From Anaerobiospirillum thomasii (GTDB lineage: Bacteria; Pseudomonadota; Gammaproteobacteria; Enterobacterales; Succinivibrionaceae), in the NCBI RefSeq assembly GCF_900445255.1, contig NZ_UAPU01000005.1:941001-1005000 (forward strand): a stretch of DNA of 64,000 nt, given 5' to 3'. Both the position numbers and the translations under genes were made by a program. Below, piece by piece: positions 9,916 to 20,075 of this stretch. Each line of letters begins with the position of its first letter. The stretch's first letter is position 1. A model generated the notes under the pieces. That model did not search any database and was not told the DNA's origin. It saw nothing but the letters and a program-made list of their open reading frames with translations.

Positions 9916-11008
9916 TTATAAAGAAGCAATCTTATCGGCAATCTCCTTGACCTTTACATAAGGGATCCTGCTTTGAGCCAGGGATACCATGGCATTAAGA
10001 TATGGCACCATAATCTTAAAGAGCTCTTTATAGCCCTCACAGAAATAGGTCTGTGCCACACCATTGTTTAAATTGATTCTATGCTTTGGACAGCCGCGTG
10101 ACATAAAGACAGATACTGACACTCAAGGCAGTCAGAGCTTAAGGTAGTTTTTACTTTATTAATTTTTGCAGCTTCAAGCTTTGTAATATCGCTTGTATGT
10201 ATATTGCCTATTTTGTATTTTTCATAGACAGCCTGATCACACACATAGATATCACCATTGGCCTCAAGCACAAAATTATTGCAGCACTTATCCTCAAAGA
10301 CGCATGACAGATGGCCATGACCTAAAACCAGTGAGATAAAGGTTTCAAACTGTCTGACAACAATATGTCCTATATCGTATTTGACCCAGTGTCTGAATAT
10401 GTCTTTAAAAAAGATGGCATAATCCTGCGGCTCAAGGGCAAATTGCTTTTTATTATATTCAACTGCAACAGCATCAAAATCTCTGTTTTCAGGTGTGGTC
10501 TCAATAATCTCTGAAAACTGCATATAGGTTGATCCTATATTTTTTAAAAATTTATAGACCTCAAAGCCGTGTCTGTAATTGGCCTTGTTGATACAGGTCA
10601 AGGTATTGAATTTAATTTTATGTTTTTTTAGCAGATCTATACCGCGCAGCACCTCATCAAAGGTACCTTCATTGCGCATATTCTTTCTGTAGGCATCATG
10701 CAGCTTTTTAGGGCCGTCAATTGAAATACCTACAAGAATATTATGCTCCTTTATAAACTCACACCACTTGTCATTTAATAAAGTGCCATTGGTTTGTATA
10801 GCATTTTCTATAATCTTGGTGCCTTTGTATTTATTCTGCAGCTCTATTGCCTTTTTATAAAAATCAAGTCCCATAAGCAAAGGCTCTCCCCCCTGCCAGG
10901 TAAAAAAGACGTGACTGTCACAGGAAAGTCATCACCCTTTGGCAGATAAAAGCAGTAGTCACAGTTTAGATTACAGGAAAAGGAAGTGGGCTTGATGGTA
11001 AAGTGCAT
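9916..11008 (-). pseudogene. Broken anaerobic sulfatase-maturating enzyme (radical SAM, anSME)
   Basis: The minus-strand ATG at 11008 opens with the radical-SAM cluster motif [15 protein letters not shown] (CxxxCxxC). About nine residues later the family's TWQGGEP motif appears in another frame (around 10885-10915). Roughly 30 residues normally lying between these motifs are missing and two TGA codons interrupt the second frame. The main frame (to 10068) then covers the TNGTLL, GISIDGPK and C-terminal cluster regions (LECQYLSLCH) before a second one-base frameshift near 10095. The family ending (SRGCPKHRI...YFCEGYKELF) continues in the third frame to 9916. An intact enzyme converts the sulfatase active-site Ser/Cys to formylglycine; this copy has two independent disruptions and should be dead unless they are sequencing errors. 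It lies 65 bp downstream of the sulfatase it would have served. Confidence 0.85.
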
Positions 11009-11073
11009 ATACAATCCTTAGCAAAATAGGGGACATTGCTGTCCCCTGCACATATTAAGTTTAAGAAGTTATT

Positions 11074-12734
11074 CTACTTGGACAGAGCCTCAACAATCTT
11101 CTGATATTTTGGCTTGTTAATTGGATTGTTTGGCTCAACTGATTCCTCAAGACGCTTCTTGGCCATAGCCTTTAACTTCTCAACCACCTCAGGCTTTTCA
11201 AAGGTCAGATCATGCTTCATCTGCAGATCGCGCAGATCGTACAGAGCAAGAGCATTGTCCTCTGCAGTGTAGATAAGCTGATACTCATTGGTACGTACAG
11301 TATAGGTAAACTCACTTAAATTCTCAGTGTTTGGATTGTGAGGATAGTAGTCTGACTCATAGCGTACATACTTATGGTAATTATCCCAAAATGGAATATT
11401 TCTGGTATCAAACCAGTGTGAGAATGAGGTTAACCAGATAAGCTCATCGTGTGGAATGCCCTTGTTCTGACCATTTAGGTATGGAAGCAGTGATACACCG
11501 TCAAGCTTTAAGCTCTCTGGTACAGGAATGCCTGCTGCATCTAAAGCTGTTGGATAAAAGTCCATGGCTGAGACTAAATTGTCATAGGTGCCTGACTTTA
11601 GATGACCCTTCCAGTAGACAAACATCGGGGTGTGAACACCACCTGGATAGGTAAGTGACTTGTAGCCCTTCTGATTGCCGTTCAATGGCAGAGGACCATC
11701 AATTACAGCACCGTTGTCTGAGGTGAAGAAAATCAATGTATTGTCAAGCTGACCATTCTTGTCCAGAGTCTCAAGCAGTCTCTTTACGCCCTGATCTACA
11801 GAGTAGACAGAAGCATAGTAGTTATCAGCTGTCTGTGAACCTGTGTTGAACTTTGACTGATAGACATCAGGAGCTGCCACATCATTTGGCAGGTGTGGAG
11901 CAGAGTAGGCCAGATACAGCATAAATGGCTGGTCGATGGCTTTGGCATTATTTACAGCCTTGATGACAGCATCGGTGAGCTGATCTGAAATATAGCCCTC
12001 AGCCTTGATGTGCTCACGGTTTTCAAATAAGGCAGGTGAGTTGTAATAGGCAGTGCCAGCAGGATGGAAGCCCATGAAGTAGGTAAAGCCTCGGTTTTGT
12101 GGCTGACCTGCCTCATCACCGTAGGTGACGAAGTTGTCATGATAGTCACGGGTCTGCTGATCCTCAGGTACAGGAATATTGGTAATCTTGGATAAGTGCC
12201 ACTTACCTACGCAGGCTGTGTAGTAACCATAGTTCTGGAAAAGCTCTGATAAGAATGTCTCTGACAGTGGAATACCGTCCGTGAATCGGTATTGCCATAA
12301 ACGCCATAGCGTGATGGAGCACGGCCAGTCATAATGGCGGCACGTGATGGGCCTGACATGGCGTGGGCTACATAACCCTGGGTCAGACGAATACCGTCAT
12401 CCATCATGGCGCGCAAAGTTGGAGTTGAATTCCTGGCAGCCTCAATAGCTTTATCTATACCTATCTTGTAGGTATCAACCACCTCTCTGTTCTCCATTGA
12501 CTCAACGTCAAAGGAGCTCTCATCATAAGGCAGCTGACCATAGCCTAAATCGTCCATGGTAATAACTATAACATTTGGCTTGTTGGAGGTTGTGTACTCA
12601 ACAGGAGTGAAGTCGGCAAAGGCCACGTTGGTGGCTGTAGCCTTGTCATTTGTGCCTGCCTGAGCCACACCTGACATGCAGGCTAAAGCTGCTGTTACGG
12701 CAAGGGCCATTGAGCTTTTGGAGAAAAATTTCAT
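11074..12734 (-). pseudogene. Periplasmic serine-type sulfatase, split by a single-base frameshift
   Basis: Two minus-strand frames form one arylsulfatase-like protein of about 550 residues. The 5' part (12734 to about 12280) has a Sec signal peptide ending VAQAG, the metal-binding ITMDDLGYG, and the active-site SGPSRAAIMTGR, where Ser (not Cys) is the residue to be turned into formylglycine. After RYGVYGNTDS the frame is lost; dropping back one base near 12278-12285 restores GIPLSETFLSELF, then VGKWHLSK, and continues without further damage to 11074 (FFTSDNGA and the C-terminal domain). One missing base explains the break. The ATG at 12734 has GAGG seven bases upstream. Ser-type sulfatases depend on an anSME, and the adjacent anSME is broken too. 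The natural substrate (sulfated glycan or mucin) is not readable. Confidence 0.85.
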
Positions 12735-13162
12735 AACACATCCTCATAAATAAAAATGTACTACAACTATAGTCAACAAAGTGCCAGATCCTGCATTTTA
12801 ATATTTAAAAGTCCGATATATATCACGAAAGAAAAGACATGAATTTGAGAAATAATAAAAAAGTTATATGGAAATGTATCCGTTTACATACATTTACATA
12901 GATGGAGATGATAAAACCGATAAGTTATATCAGATGATATAAAAACGCCATGCAGTATGATGCATGGCGCAAAATTTTAGTGTGTGCTAAAGTACTCGGT
13001 CTTTCAAAAATTTTTGCAAATTTTTACTCAAACGTTTACTTGAGCACTATTTTAACACTTTTTACAGAATCTTCGAGTTTTGTGAGTCAATAATGTTTGA
13101 AATTCTGTCCAAAGTCATAGTTTTTTGCATTATCCAAAATTGTTGATTAAAGGTCTAAAATA
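12735..13162. other. Intergenic region between the sulfatase and YeiH genes
   Basis: About 430 bp, AT-rich. It holds the sulfatase ribosome site and, by position, its promoter, plus the hairpin at 12941-12969 that should end transcription from the YeiH gene. Nothing else is recognisable; no open frame of note. Confidence 0.5.
12941..12969 (-). terminator. Rho-independent terminator downstream of the YeiH gene
   Basis: CGCCATGCA (12946-12954) pairs perfectly with TGCATGGCG (12961-12969) around a 6-nt loop. On the minus strand it is followed directly by TTTTT (12945-12941). It lies about 190 bp after the YeiH stop codon. Confidence 0.7.
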
Positions 13163-14245
13163 TCAATTGCCACAGATTGTGACCACATAATCTGTAATAA
13201 AGTAGCCGCCTACACTAAGCCAGATAAAAAGCAAAAGTGCCAATATAAAAGGCTTTGAGCCGGCTTTTTTAAATTTATCAAAGGATGATTCAACACCAAG
13301 AGCTGTCATGGCCATAGTCAGAAGAAAATTATCTATATACTCTATCTGCGAATTTAAAGGAAGCTCCTTTACCGACTCTGCACCATACAAAGATGATAGA
13401 ATTGTATTTAAAATTATGATAAGTACAAAGCCAAAAGCAAAATACGGTATGGTGATTCTGGTTTTGGTCTTTTCACTGTTATTGGCATTGGCACTTTTTT
13501 TAACTGACAGGATAAAAGCCATGATTACAAGCACTGGAGCTAGCATCATGACGCGTATCATCTTGGTGATGGTGGCTGTGGCGGCCATACCTGTCAGATC
13601 ATTTGGATCAAGAGCGTTGCCGGCTCCTGCCACATGTGCCACCTCGTGCAATGTTGCGCCTGTGTAGATGGCAACTGCGGTATCAGACATTGATGAGAGC
13701 ACACCTGATCTGTATAAAAGAGGATATAAAAACATGGCAATGGTGCCAAAAATCACCACTGTTGATACAGCAATAGCTGTTTTATAACTGTCGCATTTGA
13801 CCACACCCTCAGCGCCAAGCACTGCAGCTGCGCCACAGATTGAAGAGCCTGTTGCTGTCATAAGGGCAGTCTGTCTGTCCATACGCAGTATACGTCCTAA
13901 AAGTACACCCAAAAGCAGTGTGCCTGAGACTATAATGGCATCGACAATGACAGCAGGCATGCCTACTGCATAGACATCTGTCAGCGTAAGTCTGAAGCCA
14001 TAAAGAACAATACCGGTGCGCAGTATCTGCTTGGTGCAGAATTTAACTCCAGGCTGCCAGCTTGAGGGCAGCTTTTTATAAAGAGTATTGGCGTAAATCA
14101 TTCCCAGCACAATACCTACAATCAGAGGCGAGATTGACAGTTTCATCACTGCAGGCAGTGAGGCAATATAAAAGGCAGCAAGAGAAAACAATATGATAAA
14201 GAGCAGTCCGTGCATGGTATCTGCTCTGTGCTCACGTGTAAACAT
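13163..14245 (-). CDS. yeiH: YeiH-family (UPF0324, putative sulfate exporter) membrane protein
   Basis: A 360-residue, multi-helix inner-membrane protein with the family hallmarks: an N-terminal pair of hydrophobic helices, VGIVLGMIYANTLY near residue 42, the ATGSSICGAAAVLG segment near 130, and YTGATLHEVAHVAGAG near 195. The family is annotated as putative sulfate exporter on slender evidence; E. coli YeiH is next to the LysR regulator YeiE. Here too a LysR gene lies immediately upstream on the same strand (87 bp gap). A good ribosome site (AAAGGAG, seven bases before ATG) supports the start. The substrate is not established; proximity to a sulfatase makes a sulfur oxyanion plausible but unproven. 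Confidence 0.85.
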   Translation of the reverse strand: MFTREHRADTMHGLLFIILFSLAAFYIASLPAVMKLSISPLIVGIVLGMIYANTLYKKLPSSWQPGVKFCTKQILRTGIVLYGFRLTLTDVYAVGMPAVIVDAIIVSGTLLLGVLLGRILRMDRQTALMTATGSSICGAAAVLGAEGVVKCDSYKTAIAVSTVVIFGTIAMFLYPLLYRSGVLSSMSDTAVAIYTGATLHEVAHVAGAGNALDPNDLTGMAATATITKMIRVMMLAPVLVIMAFILSVKKSANANNSEKTKTRITIPYFAFGFVLIIILNTILSSLYGAESVKELPLNSQIEYIDNFLLTMAMTALGVESSFDKFKKAGSKPFILALLLFIWLSVGGYFITDYVVTICGN

Positions 14246-14332
14246 AGATAGACTCCTTTAAAAAGTATCTATACTCTAATGCACAAAGATGAGCAAATCT
14301 AATTGTTTTATGCTATGACTTATAACTTAAAG

Positions 14333-15220
14333 TTATAGTGCTATATTCTCTTTTACAAAATCAGTAAATTTATCTATATAGTCAAGATGGGCTCCGCGGT
14401 TGGTGACAAAGGAAAATTTGCGCCTGAAGGTTATATTTTCAAGATCTATAATCTTAAGGCTTCTGTCAATAAGCTCACGCGCTATAGAGTAGATAGAGAC
14501 AATTCCAAGGCACGAGCTGTTTTGTAAAAACAGTTTTATGGCCTCGGTTGAGCCCATATGCATGCGCACATTAAGATCGCCAAGCTTTATATTATGCTCA
14601 TTGAGCACACTCTCTATTACCTCAAGCGTGCCTGAGCCATACTCGCGCAGAATAAGGGGCATACGTTTAAAACTCTCAAGATCAATCTCCTTGTCAATAT
14701 GCGCAAGCCCTGATGCCACTATCACCAGCTCATCATCTAAAAAAGGTTCATAATCAAGATCTACGCTGCGTGTGGCATTTTCCACAAGCCCTACATCTAT
14801 CTCATGATTTAAAAGAGCCTTTTGAATATTATCTGAATTGTCATTGACAAGTGAGATCTCAAGACCTGTGTAATGTTCACAAAAGGCGGCCAGAGGTTTT
14901 GGCAGCACATACTGCGCTATGGTGGTACTAGCCCCCACTCTTATTGAGCCTGTATAGTTCTGATTTAAAAGGTGCATTGCAAAATCAAGCTCGGTAAAAT
15001 CCTTTTTTATTTTACGGGCATGGCTTAAAAGCAGCTCACCTGCAGCACTAAGGCTTATGGACGAGCCTTTTCTGTCAAAAAGGCTTACATTGTAATAGCT
15101 CTCAAGGGCGGCAATATGTTTGGTTATGGCAGGCTGACTTATACACAGCTGCCTTGAGGCCTTGGTAAAACTCAGATGTCTTGCCACGGCTAAAAAGACT
15201 AAAAGACGCGTATATAACAT
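14333..15220 (-). CDS. LysR-type transcriptional regulator (YeiE-like position)
   Basis: A 295-residue LysR protein. The winged helix-turn-helix occupies about residues 1-60 (FLAVARHLSFTKASRQL, then SQPAITKHIAALE), followed by a periplasmic-binding-like effector domain (SIRVGASTTIAQYVLP, then VGLVEN, VIVASG). I place the start at ATG 15220 rather than the longer open frame reaching 15346: family members begin a few residues before the helix-turn-helix, and AGGGAG lies just upstream of 15220. It sits directly upstream of the YeiH-type gene, as yeiE does near yeiH in enterobacteria, so it probably controls that gene. YeiE has been linked to sulfite in other species; the effector here is unknown. 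Confidence 0.88.
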   Translation of the reverse strand: MLYTRLLVFLAVARHLSFTKASRQLCISQPAITKHIAALESYYNVSLFDRKGSSISLSAAGELLLSHARKIKKDFTELDFAMHLLNQNYTGSIRVGASTTIAQYVLPKPLAAFCEHYTGLEISLVNDNSDNIQKALLNHEIDVGLVENATRSVDLDYEPFLDDELVIVASGLAHIDKEIDLESFKRMPLILREYGSGTLEVIESVLNEHNIKLGDLNVRMHMGSTEAIKLFLQNSSCLGIVSIYSIARELIDRSLKIIDLENITFRRKFSFVTNRGAHLDYIDKFTDFVKENIAL

Positions 15221-15422
15221 AAAACTCCCTGCCTTATTGCCAAACCCTAGTTTACAGTCAAAACTCTTTGGCATGAACACATTAAGCTGCCTTAGCCATA
15301 AGATAGACTTATTATAAGACAAAGTTATAGCAGATCTGCATCGCAAAGTGCTCTAGCAGTTACTTACGTTAAGATCATAACTGCTATAATTTACAAGCTT
15401 ATTAGCATATGGGGAGCGTTCT

Positions 15423-18400
15423 ATGAAAAAGGCCTTTTTACTGTACTCTTTATTTGTTTTTAGCAGCCTTGCCTCTGCTGCACAATCTGAGCTTAAAATC
15501 ACAGCTGTGGCTGAAAAATCACTGCAGTATCCGCCATCAGCCTGCCTTTTATCAAATGGTGAGTTTGACTCTGATTTTGATCGCAGCAAAATTGCGCTTT
15601 TTGAAAATGAAAACAAAATCAGTGCTAATATCAGTGCCAGCGGCTCGCAGCTGTGCTTTAACAATCTGCACCATGGCAGTACCTACAAGGTTACTGTTGA
15701 CAGAGGGTTTTCTGATCTAAACGGCCTTAAACTTTCAGATGATGCCACTTTTAACTTCAATCTGCCAGACTCTGCTGCCAATATCTTTAACACACAAGGC
15801 ATGATTGTGCCGCCAGATGGAGATCTGGCCTCTTTTAGCCTTGAGAGTATCAATGTTAAAAAGCTCTATCTTGATATTTACAGTATTGGCACTAACAATA
15901 TAGATGATATCAATTTTTATGATTTAAACGGCTCTGACTATGATAAAAAGCATGTGGCGCTGCAAAATGGCAGACTTGTCAAAAAGCTTGATATCAAAAC
16001 CGCTTTTAAAAGCAATGAGAGAATTACAAGCACCATCAATTTAAAAAAGGATCTGGCGCTGGGCTCTGGCCTTTATATTATACGTGTGCACAATAACAAA
16101 AGCGGCTCTGAAAAAATCGAGCGCTATGTGTCACTTATTATCTCCGATCTGTCTTTAACCTCGCTTTATGGCAAAGACAATATTGCAGTTTTGGTCAAAT
16201 CCTTTTTAAAAGGAACAGTGCTGCCTAAAGTCAAAGTTGAGCTGCGCTCCAGAAACAATGAACTGCTTGAGAGTGGTGTAACTGATAATAAGGGTTTTTA
16301 TGCCTTTGAAGGACTGTATGACAAAGATGCCTATCATGCCATGAGCCCTGCCTATATCAATGCCTTTTTGGATGATGATCTCTACACTCTAAAGCTTGAT
16401 GCTCCTGTGTATTTAAATGAAAAGTATTTTAAAAGACAAAGTGCGCAGCATGTCTTTAGCTACTCTGACAGAGGTATATACAGACCAGGTGAGACTTTGC
16501 ATGGCAGAGTTATCATACGTGATAACAATTACAATGCCCATAAAGGATCTGATCTTGTAGTCAAAGTATTTAATGCCCAGAATCTTGAGGTTGACAGATT
16601 GATGTTAAAGGCAGCAGCCCCTGGTGCCTTTGAGTTTGAATACTGCTTTGATAAAAAGATAAGACGCGGCCATCAGCGTTTTGATTTTTCCTTTGACGGA
16701 GAACATGTAATAGACAGCCTGTCTGTAAGTGTTGATGATTTTATCCCGCCTACAGTAAAAATAAGTCAGGCTCACAGCGGCGATACCATAGATGTCACTG
16801 CCACAGATAAAATTGCCCTGCGTGCTGATTTTTTATATGGAAAAGGCGCTGACAATCTAAAATATCTTGTCACATCGCATCTGTCCTATGATGAAGGGGC
16901 CATCAAGGGTTATGAAGATTATCTTTTTGGTATGCAGCCACAATATACAGGGCACAGCACACAAGATGGTCTTACTGACAAAGACGGTCTTTTTTACCAT
17001 AATTTTAGTGTACAGCAGAGTACCTATCCTCAGTCTCTTGTTTTAAATGCCCAGGTCAATGATACTTTAAATCAGACTGTAAGCTTTAAAAAGATCTTTC
17101 ATCTTGACTCAAAGATGGCCTATACAGGAGCTTTGAGGGAAGATAAAGGCTCAGTGAGCACATTTGATCTTGTAAATGTCACACGCACAGGTGAGTTTAA
17201 AGATCGTGAGGCTTTATATACTCTTGAGAGAGTTAAAAGCTTTTATCATTATGTCTATGTCAATAACACCTGGGATTTTAGAGAGGTTAAAACCAAAAGC
17301 TATGTACAAGGCGGCAGTGTTTTAATCAAGGATGACCAAGGCAGGGCCGATCTGTCCTTTGATCTTGATGATGGCAGCTATCTTTTGACTCTAAAGGATA
17401 AAGAGTCTGGCAATATTATCTATCAAAGAGAGTTTTATGATGGCTTTAATACAAGCTTTGCTGACTCGCGTCAGAGTTTATTGCAGGTAAGTACAGATAA
17501 AAAAAGCTATAAAGCTGGGGAGAGTGTCACTCTTAGCTTTGAGAGCAGTTTTGATGGTATAGCCTCTGTTATGCTCGCCTCTGATAAAATTTTATCTCTT
17601 GAGAACAAAAAAATAAAAAAAGGCATTAATACCATCAGCATAAAGGCCCCTAATGAGGCGCGCTCTGATATCTATGCTCTGTTACATGTCACCCGTGCCT
17701 TTGCCGATGACAGAGGCTTTATACCGCGCAAGATAGGCCTTGTGCATATACCTTTTGATTTTAGCTCACGTATCTTTAAGATTAAAACCTCACTTGATAA
17801 GGATGCTCTTATAAAGCCTTTGAGCACTCTTGCCTTTGATGTTGAGATTGATAAGTGTCAAAACTGTTATTTAAGTGCCTCTTTAGTGGATGAGGCCATT
17901 TTATCCATGGCCGATTACAAGATTCCTGATATTGTAAAGGAGCTTTTAACCCCACTGTCCTTTTACTATACAGTCTATGACAGATACAGCTATCTTATGC
18001 CGCAGAAGGTAAGTCACAATCAGGGTTATGGTGATGAGAGCGAGGCCTTAGGCTCACTCTCGGCCATTCCCTATAAGATAACGGCCCTTAATAAAAAGCT
18101 TATCAGGGTGCAAGATGGCAAGGCTCATCTTGACTTTTCTCTGCCGCAGTTTGCAGGTGCGCTGCGCCTTAATCTTACAGCCTTTGATGATACACATTTT
18201 GGCTCTGCAAGCACCTTGATAAAGGTGCGCGACAGTGCCGTTGTCACACCGGTGCTGCCACGCTTTTTAGCTAACCTAGATAAATCCTATTTAAAGCTTG
18301 ATATTGCCAATATAGAGAATTCAGGCTCAAAATTTGATATTAAGGTTAACTGTAAAGAGCCATTATCCTGTAAAGGCGCACAAAGCTTTGAGGTCAAGAC

Positions 18401-20075
18401 AGATGAGCGTAAAGCCACGCTCTTTGAGCTAAAGGCTTTAGGCTATGGCGTGGGCAGTGTCGATATTGAGGTTACTTCTGATGATTTTTCGTATAAGGAC
18501 AGTCTTTTTCTGTCTGTACGCCCGTCCTATCCTGATATAAAAGAGAGTGTGACCCATTATGTCAAGGCAGGTAATGAGTCTATGCTCTATCTTAAACATG
18601 ACTTTGCCAAAGATGCCACCTTACGTGCCTCATTAAGCTCACTGCCAAATCTTAATCTAAAGGCTATAGCCGATGAGCTTTTATCCAGTCAGGGCTATTT
18701 TGTTTATGATGCCATAGCAAGAGCCCATGCTCTTTTATATTTAAAAAAATCAGGGGCACTTGATGAGTTTGGCAAGAGCGAAAAAGATGTAAAGATAAAA
18801 GCTTTATATGATGAGGCTGACAATATACTGCTTGAGGCTGTCAAAACACTTGAGGGTCTTATCTATCATGACGGCAGATTTTCTTTATCTGATTTAGATG
18901 GCAGTTATGATCTCTACTCGCTTTTATGCCTAGATTATCTGACAGATGCCAGGGATCTTGGTTTTAATGTCAACTCAAAGCTTTTAAATCTCTCCTATAA
19001 CTATGTTAAGGATAATTATAATAACTTTGATTTGTGTGCGCAGGCTTTAGCCTTTAGCGTGCTCTCAAAGTACGACAGGGTCAATGTAGGCAGCATGCGC
19101 TATATCTTTGATGAGACAAAATGCAATGATCTGCTCTATTATGTGTATATGGCCAGATCTTTTTTAAATACAGCTGATATAAAAAGAGCCAGGGAGGCGT
19201 GTGAGCGGGCCCTTATTTTATATCCTGAGTATTTATCAATCTATGACAGATTATGCACACAGTCACTGTCATTACAAGAGCTCTCCTCTTTGCACTCGTT
19301 ACTGCAAAGCTATGCTCCATCCCCTATAGCCACCCCTTATTATATAGGCTATGAGCTTTTATCCCTAGCTACAGTGCTTGATGACAATAAGGCTGTAAAT
19401 ACCATTACAGAGCATTTATCTGCTATAAGCTCAGATACAGCCTTTTTATCCTTTAGCGATAACAAGGCTATAGTGCATGCAGCAACAGATGGCAGCAAGA
19501 TGAGCTTTTATAAGGATGTAGAATTTAAAGGACACAATCCTTACAGCATTGTAAATGACAGCTCTTATGATCTTTTTGCCACCATGTCAGCCTATGGTCT
19601 GACACAGTCCATACCTAAGGCATACGAACACAAACTTGGGCTTAAAAAATACTACTATGATAAAAACTTTAAAGCACTTGATAAAACAGATCTTAAAAAT
19701 CTAAAACCATCTGATAAGATCTATGTGGTTTTAAGGGCCAAACTTATGGCTCTTAGCTTTGGGCATATGGTCATTGAGGATATGCTGCCAGCAGGCTTTG
19801 AATTTGAGGCTGTAGATTATAGTCAAGAGCAGATACAAACACTGCTGCCAGATAGTTTTAAAGGCTATTTTGCCTCGGTGCAGATGCAAAGAAGTGATGA
19901 CAGGATAAGGCTTAAGAGCAATATGAGCTCAGATAATGATGTTTTATATATCTATGCTCTGCGCGCTGTCATGCCTGGCAGTTATGCAGCAGGCTCAGCT
20001 ACTGCCTTTATGCACAATGCCCCTTTTATACGTGCCTTTGTGCCCTGCGATCAGAAACTTGTGATTAAACACTGA
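15423..20075 (+). CDS. Bacterial alpha-2-macroglobulin, thioester-less
   Basis: A 1550-residue protein of the bacterial A2M family, periplasmic protease traps that engulf attacking proteases. A Sec signal peptide (residues 1-19/20, ending ASA) is present; there is no lipobox cysteine, unlike E. coli YfhM, so it should be soluble or otherwise anchored. The macroglobulin signature SDRGIYRPGETLHG is near residue 350, and the A2M core LPQFAGALRLNLTAFD near 905. Where thioester-type homologues carry CxEQ (around residue 1085) this protein reads SSQGYFVYDAIARA, so it cannot form the covalent thioester. Its stop overlaps the pbpC start (TGATG), so the two are translationally coupled, as in the widespread A2M-pbpC pair. 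Confidence 0.9.
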   Translation: MKKAFLLYSLFVFSSLASAAQSELKITAVAEKSLQYPPSACLLSNGEFDSDFDRSKIALFENENKISANISASGSQLCFNNLHHGSTYKVTVDRGFSDLNGLKLSDDATFNFNLPDSAANIFNTQGMIVPPDGDLASFSLESINVKKLYLDIYSIGTNNIDDINFYDLNGSDYDKKHVALQNGRLVKKLDIKTAFKSNERITSTINLKKDLALGSGLYIIRVHNNKSGSEKIERYVSLIISDLSLTSLYGKDNIAVLVKSFLKGTVLPKVKVELRSRNNELLESGVTDNKGFYAFEGLYDKDAYHAMSPAYINAFLDDDLYTLKLDAPVYLNEKYFKRQSAQHVFSYSDRGIYRPGETLHGRVIIRDNNYNAHKGSDLVVKVFNAQNLEVDRLMLKAAAPGAFEFEYCFDKKIRRGHQRFDFSFDGEHVIDSLSVSVDDFIPPTVKISQAHSGDTIDVTATDKIALRADFLYGKGADNLKYLVTSHLSYDEGAIKGYEDYLFGMQPQYTGHSTQDGLTDKDGLFYHNFSVQQSTYPQSLVLNAQVNDTLNQTVSFKKIFHLDSKMAYTGALREDKGSVSTFDLVNVTRTGEFKDREALYTLERVKSFYHYVYVNNTWDFREVKTKSYVQGGSVLIKDDQGRADLSFDLDDGSYLLTLKDKESGNIIYQREFYDGFNTSFADSRQSLLQVSTDKKSYKAGESVTLSFESSFDGIASVMLASDKILSLENKKIKKGINTISIKAPNEARSDIYALLHVTRAFADDRGFIPRKIGLVHIPFDFSSRIFKIKTSLDKDALIKPLSTLAFDVEIDKCQNCYLSASLVDEAILSMADYKIPDIVKELLTPLSFYYTVYDRYSYLMPQKVSHNQGYGDESEALGSLSAIPYKITALNKKLIRVQDGKAHLDFSLPQFAGALRLNLTAFDDTHFGSASTLIKVRDSAVVTPVLPRFLANLDKSYLKLDIANIENSGSKFDIKVNCKEPLSCKGAQSFEVKTDERKATLFELKALGYGVGSVDIEVTSDDFSYKDSLFLSVRPSYPDIKESVTHYVKAGNESMLYLKHDFAKDATLRASLSSLPNLNLKAIADELLSSQGYFVYDAIARAHALLYLKKSGALDEFGKSEKDVKIKALYDEADNILLEAVKTLEGLIYHDGRFSLSDLDGSYDLYSLLCLDYLTDARDLGFNVNSKLLNLSYNYVKDNYNNFDLCAQALAFSVLSKYDRVNVGSMRYIFDETKCNDLLYYVYMARSFLNTADIKRAREACERALILYPEYLSIYDRLCTQSLSLQELSSLHSLLQSYAPSPIATPYYIGYELLSLATVLDDNKAVNTITEHLSAISSDTAFLSFSDNKAIVHAATDGSKMSFYKDVEFKGHNPYSIVNDSSYDLFATMSAYGLTQSIPKAYEHKLGLKKYYYDKNFKALDKTDLKNLKPSDKIYVVLRAKLMALSFGHMVIEDMLPAGFEFEAVDYSQEQIQTLLPDSFKGYFASVQMQRSDDRIRLKSNMSSDNDVLYIYALRAVMPGSYAAGSATAFMHNAPFIRAFVPCDQKLVIKH

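Noticed and set aside
9666-9950. Overlapping plus-strand open frames upstream of the PKS
   Set aside because: No ribosome site, no family resemblance, odd composition; most likely chance frames.
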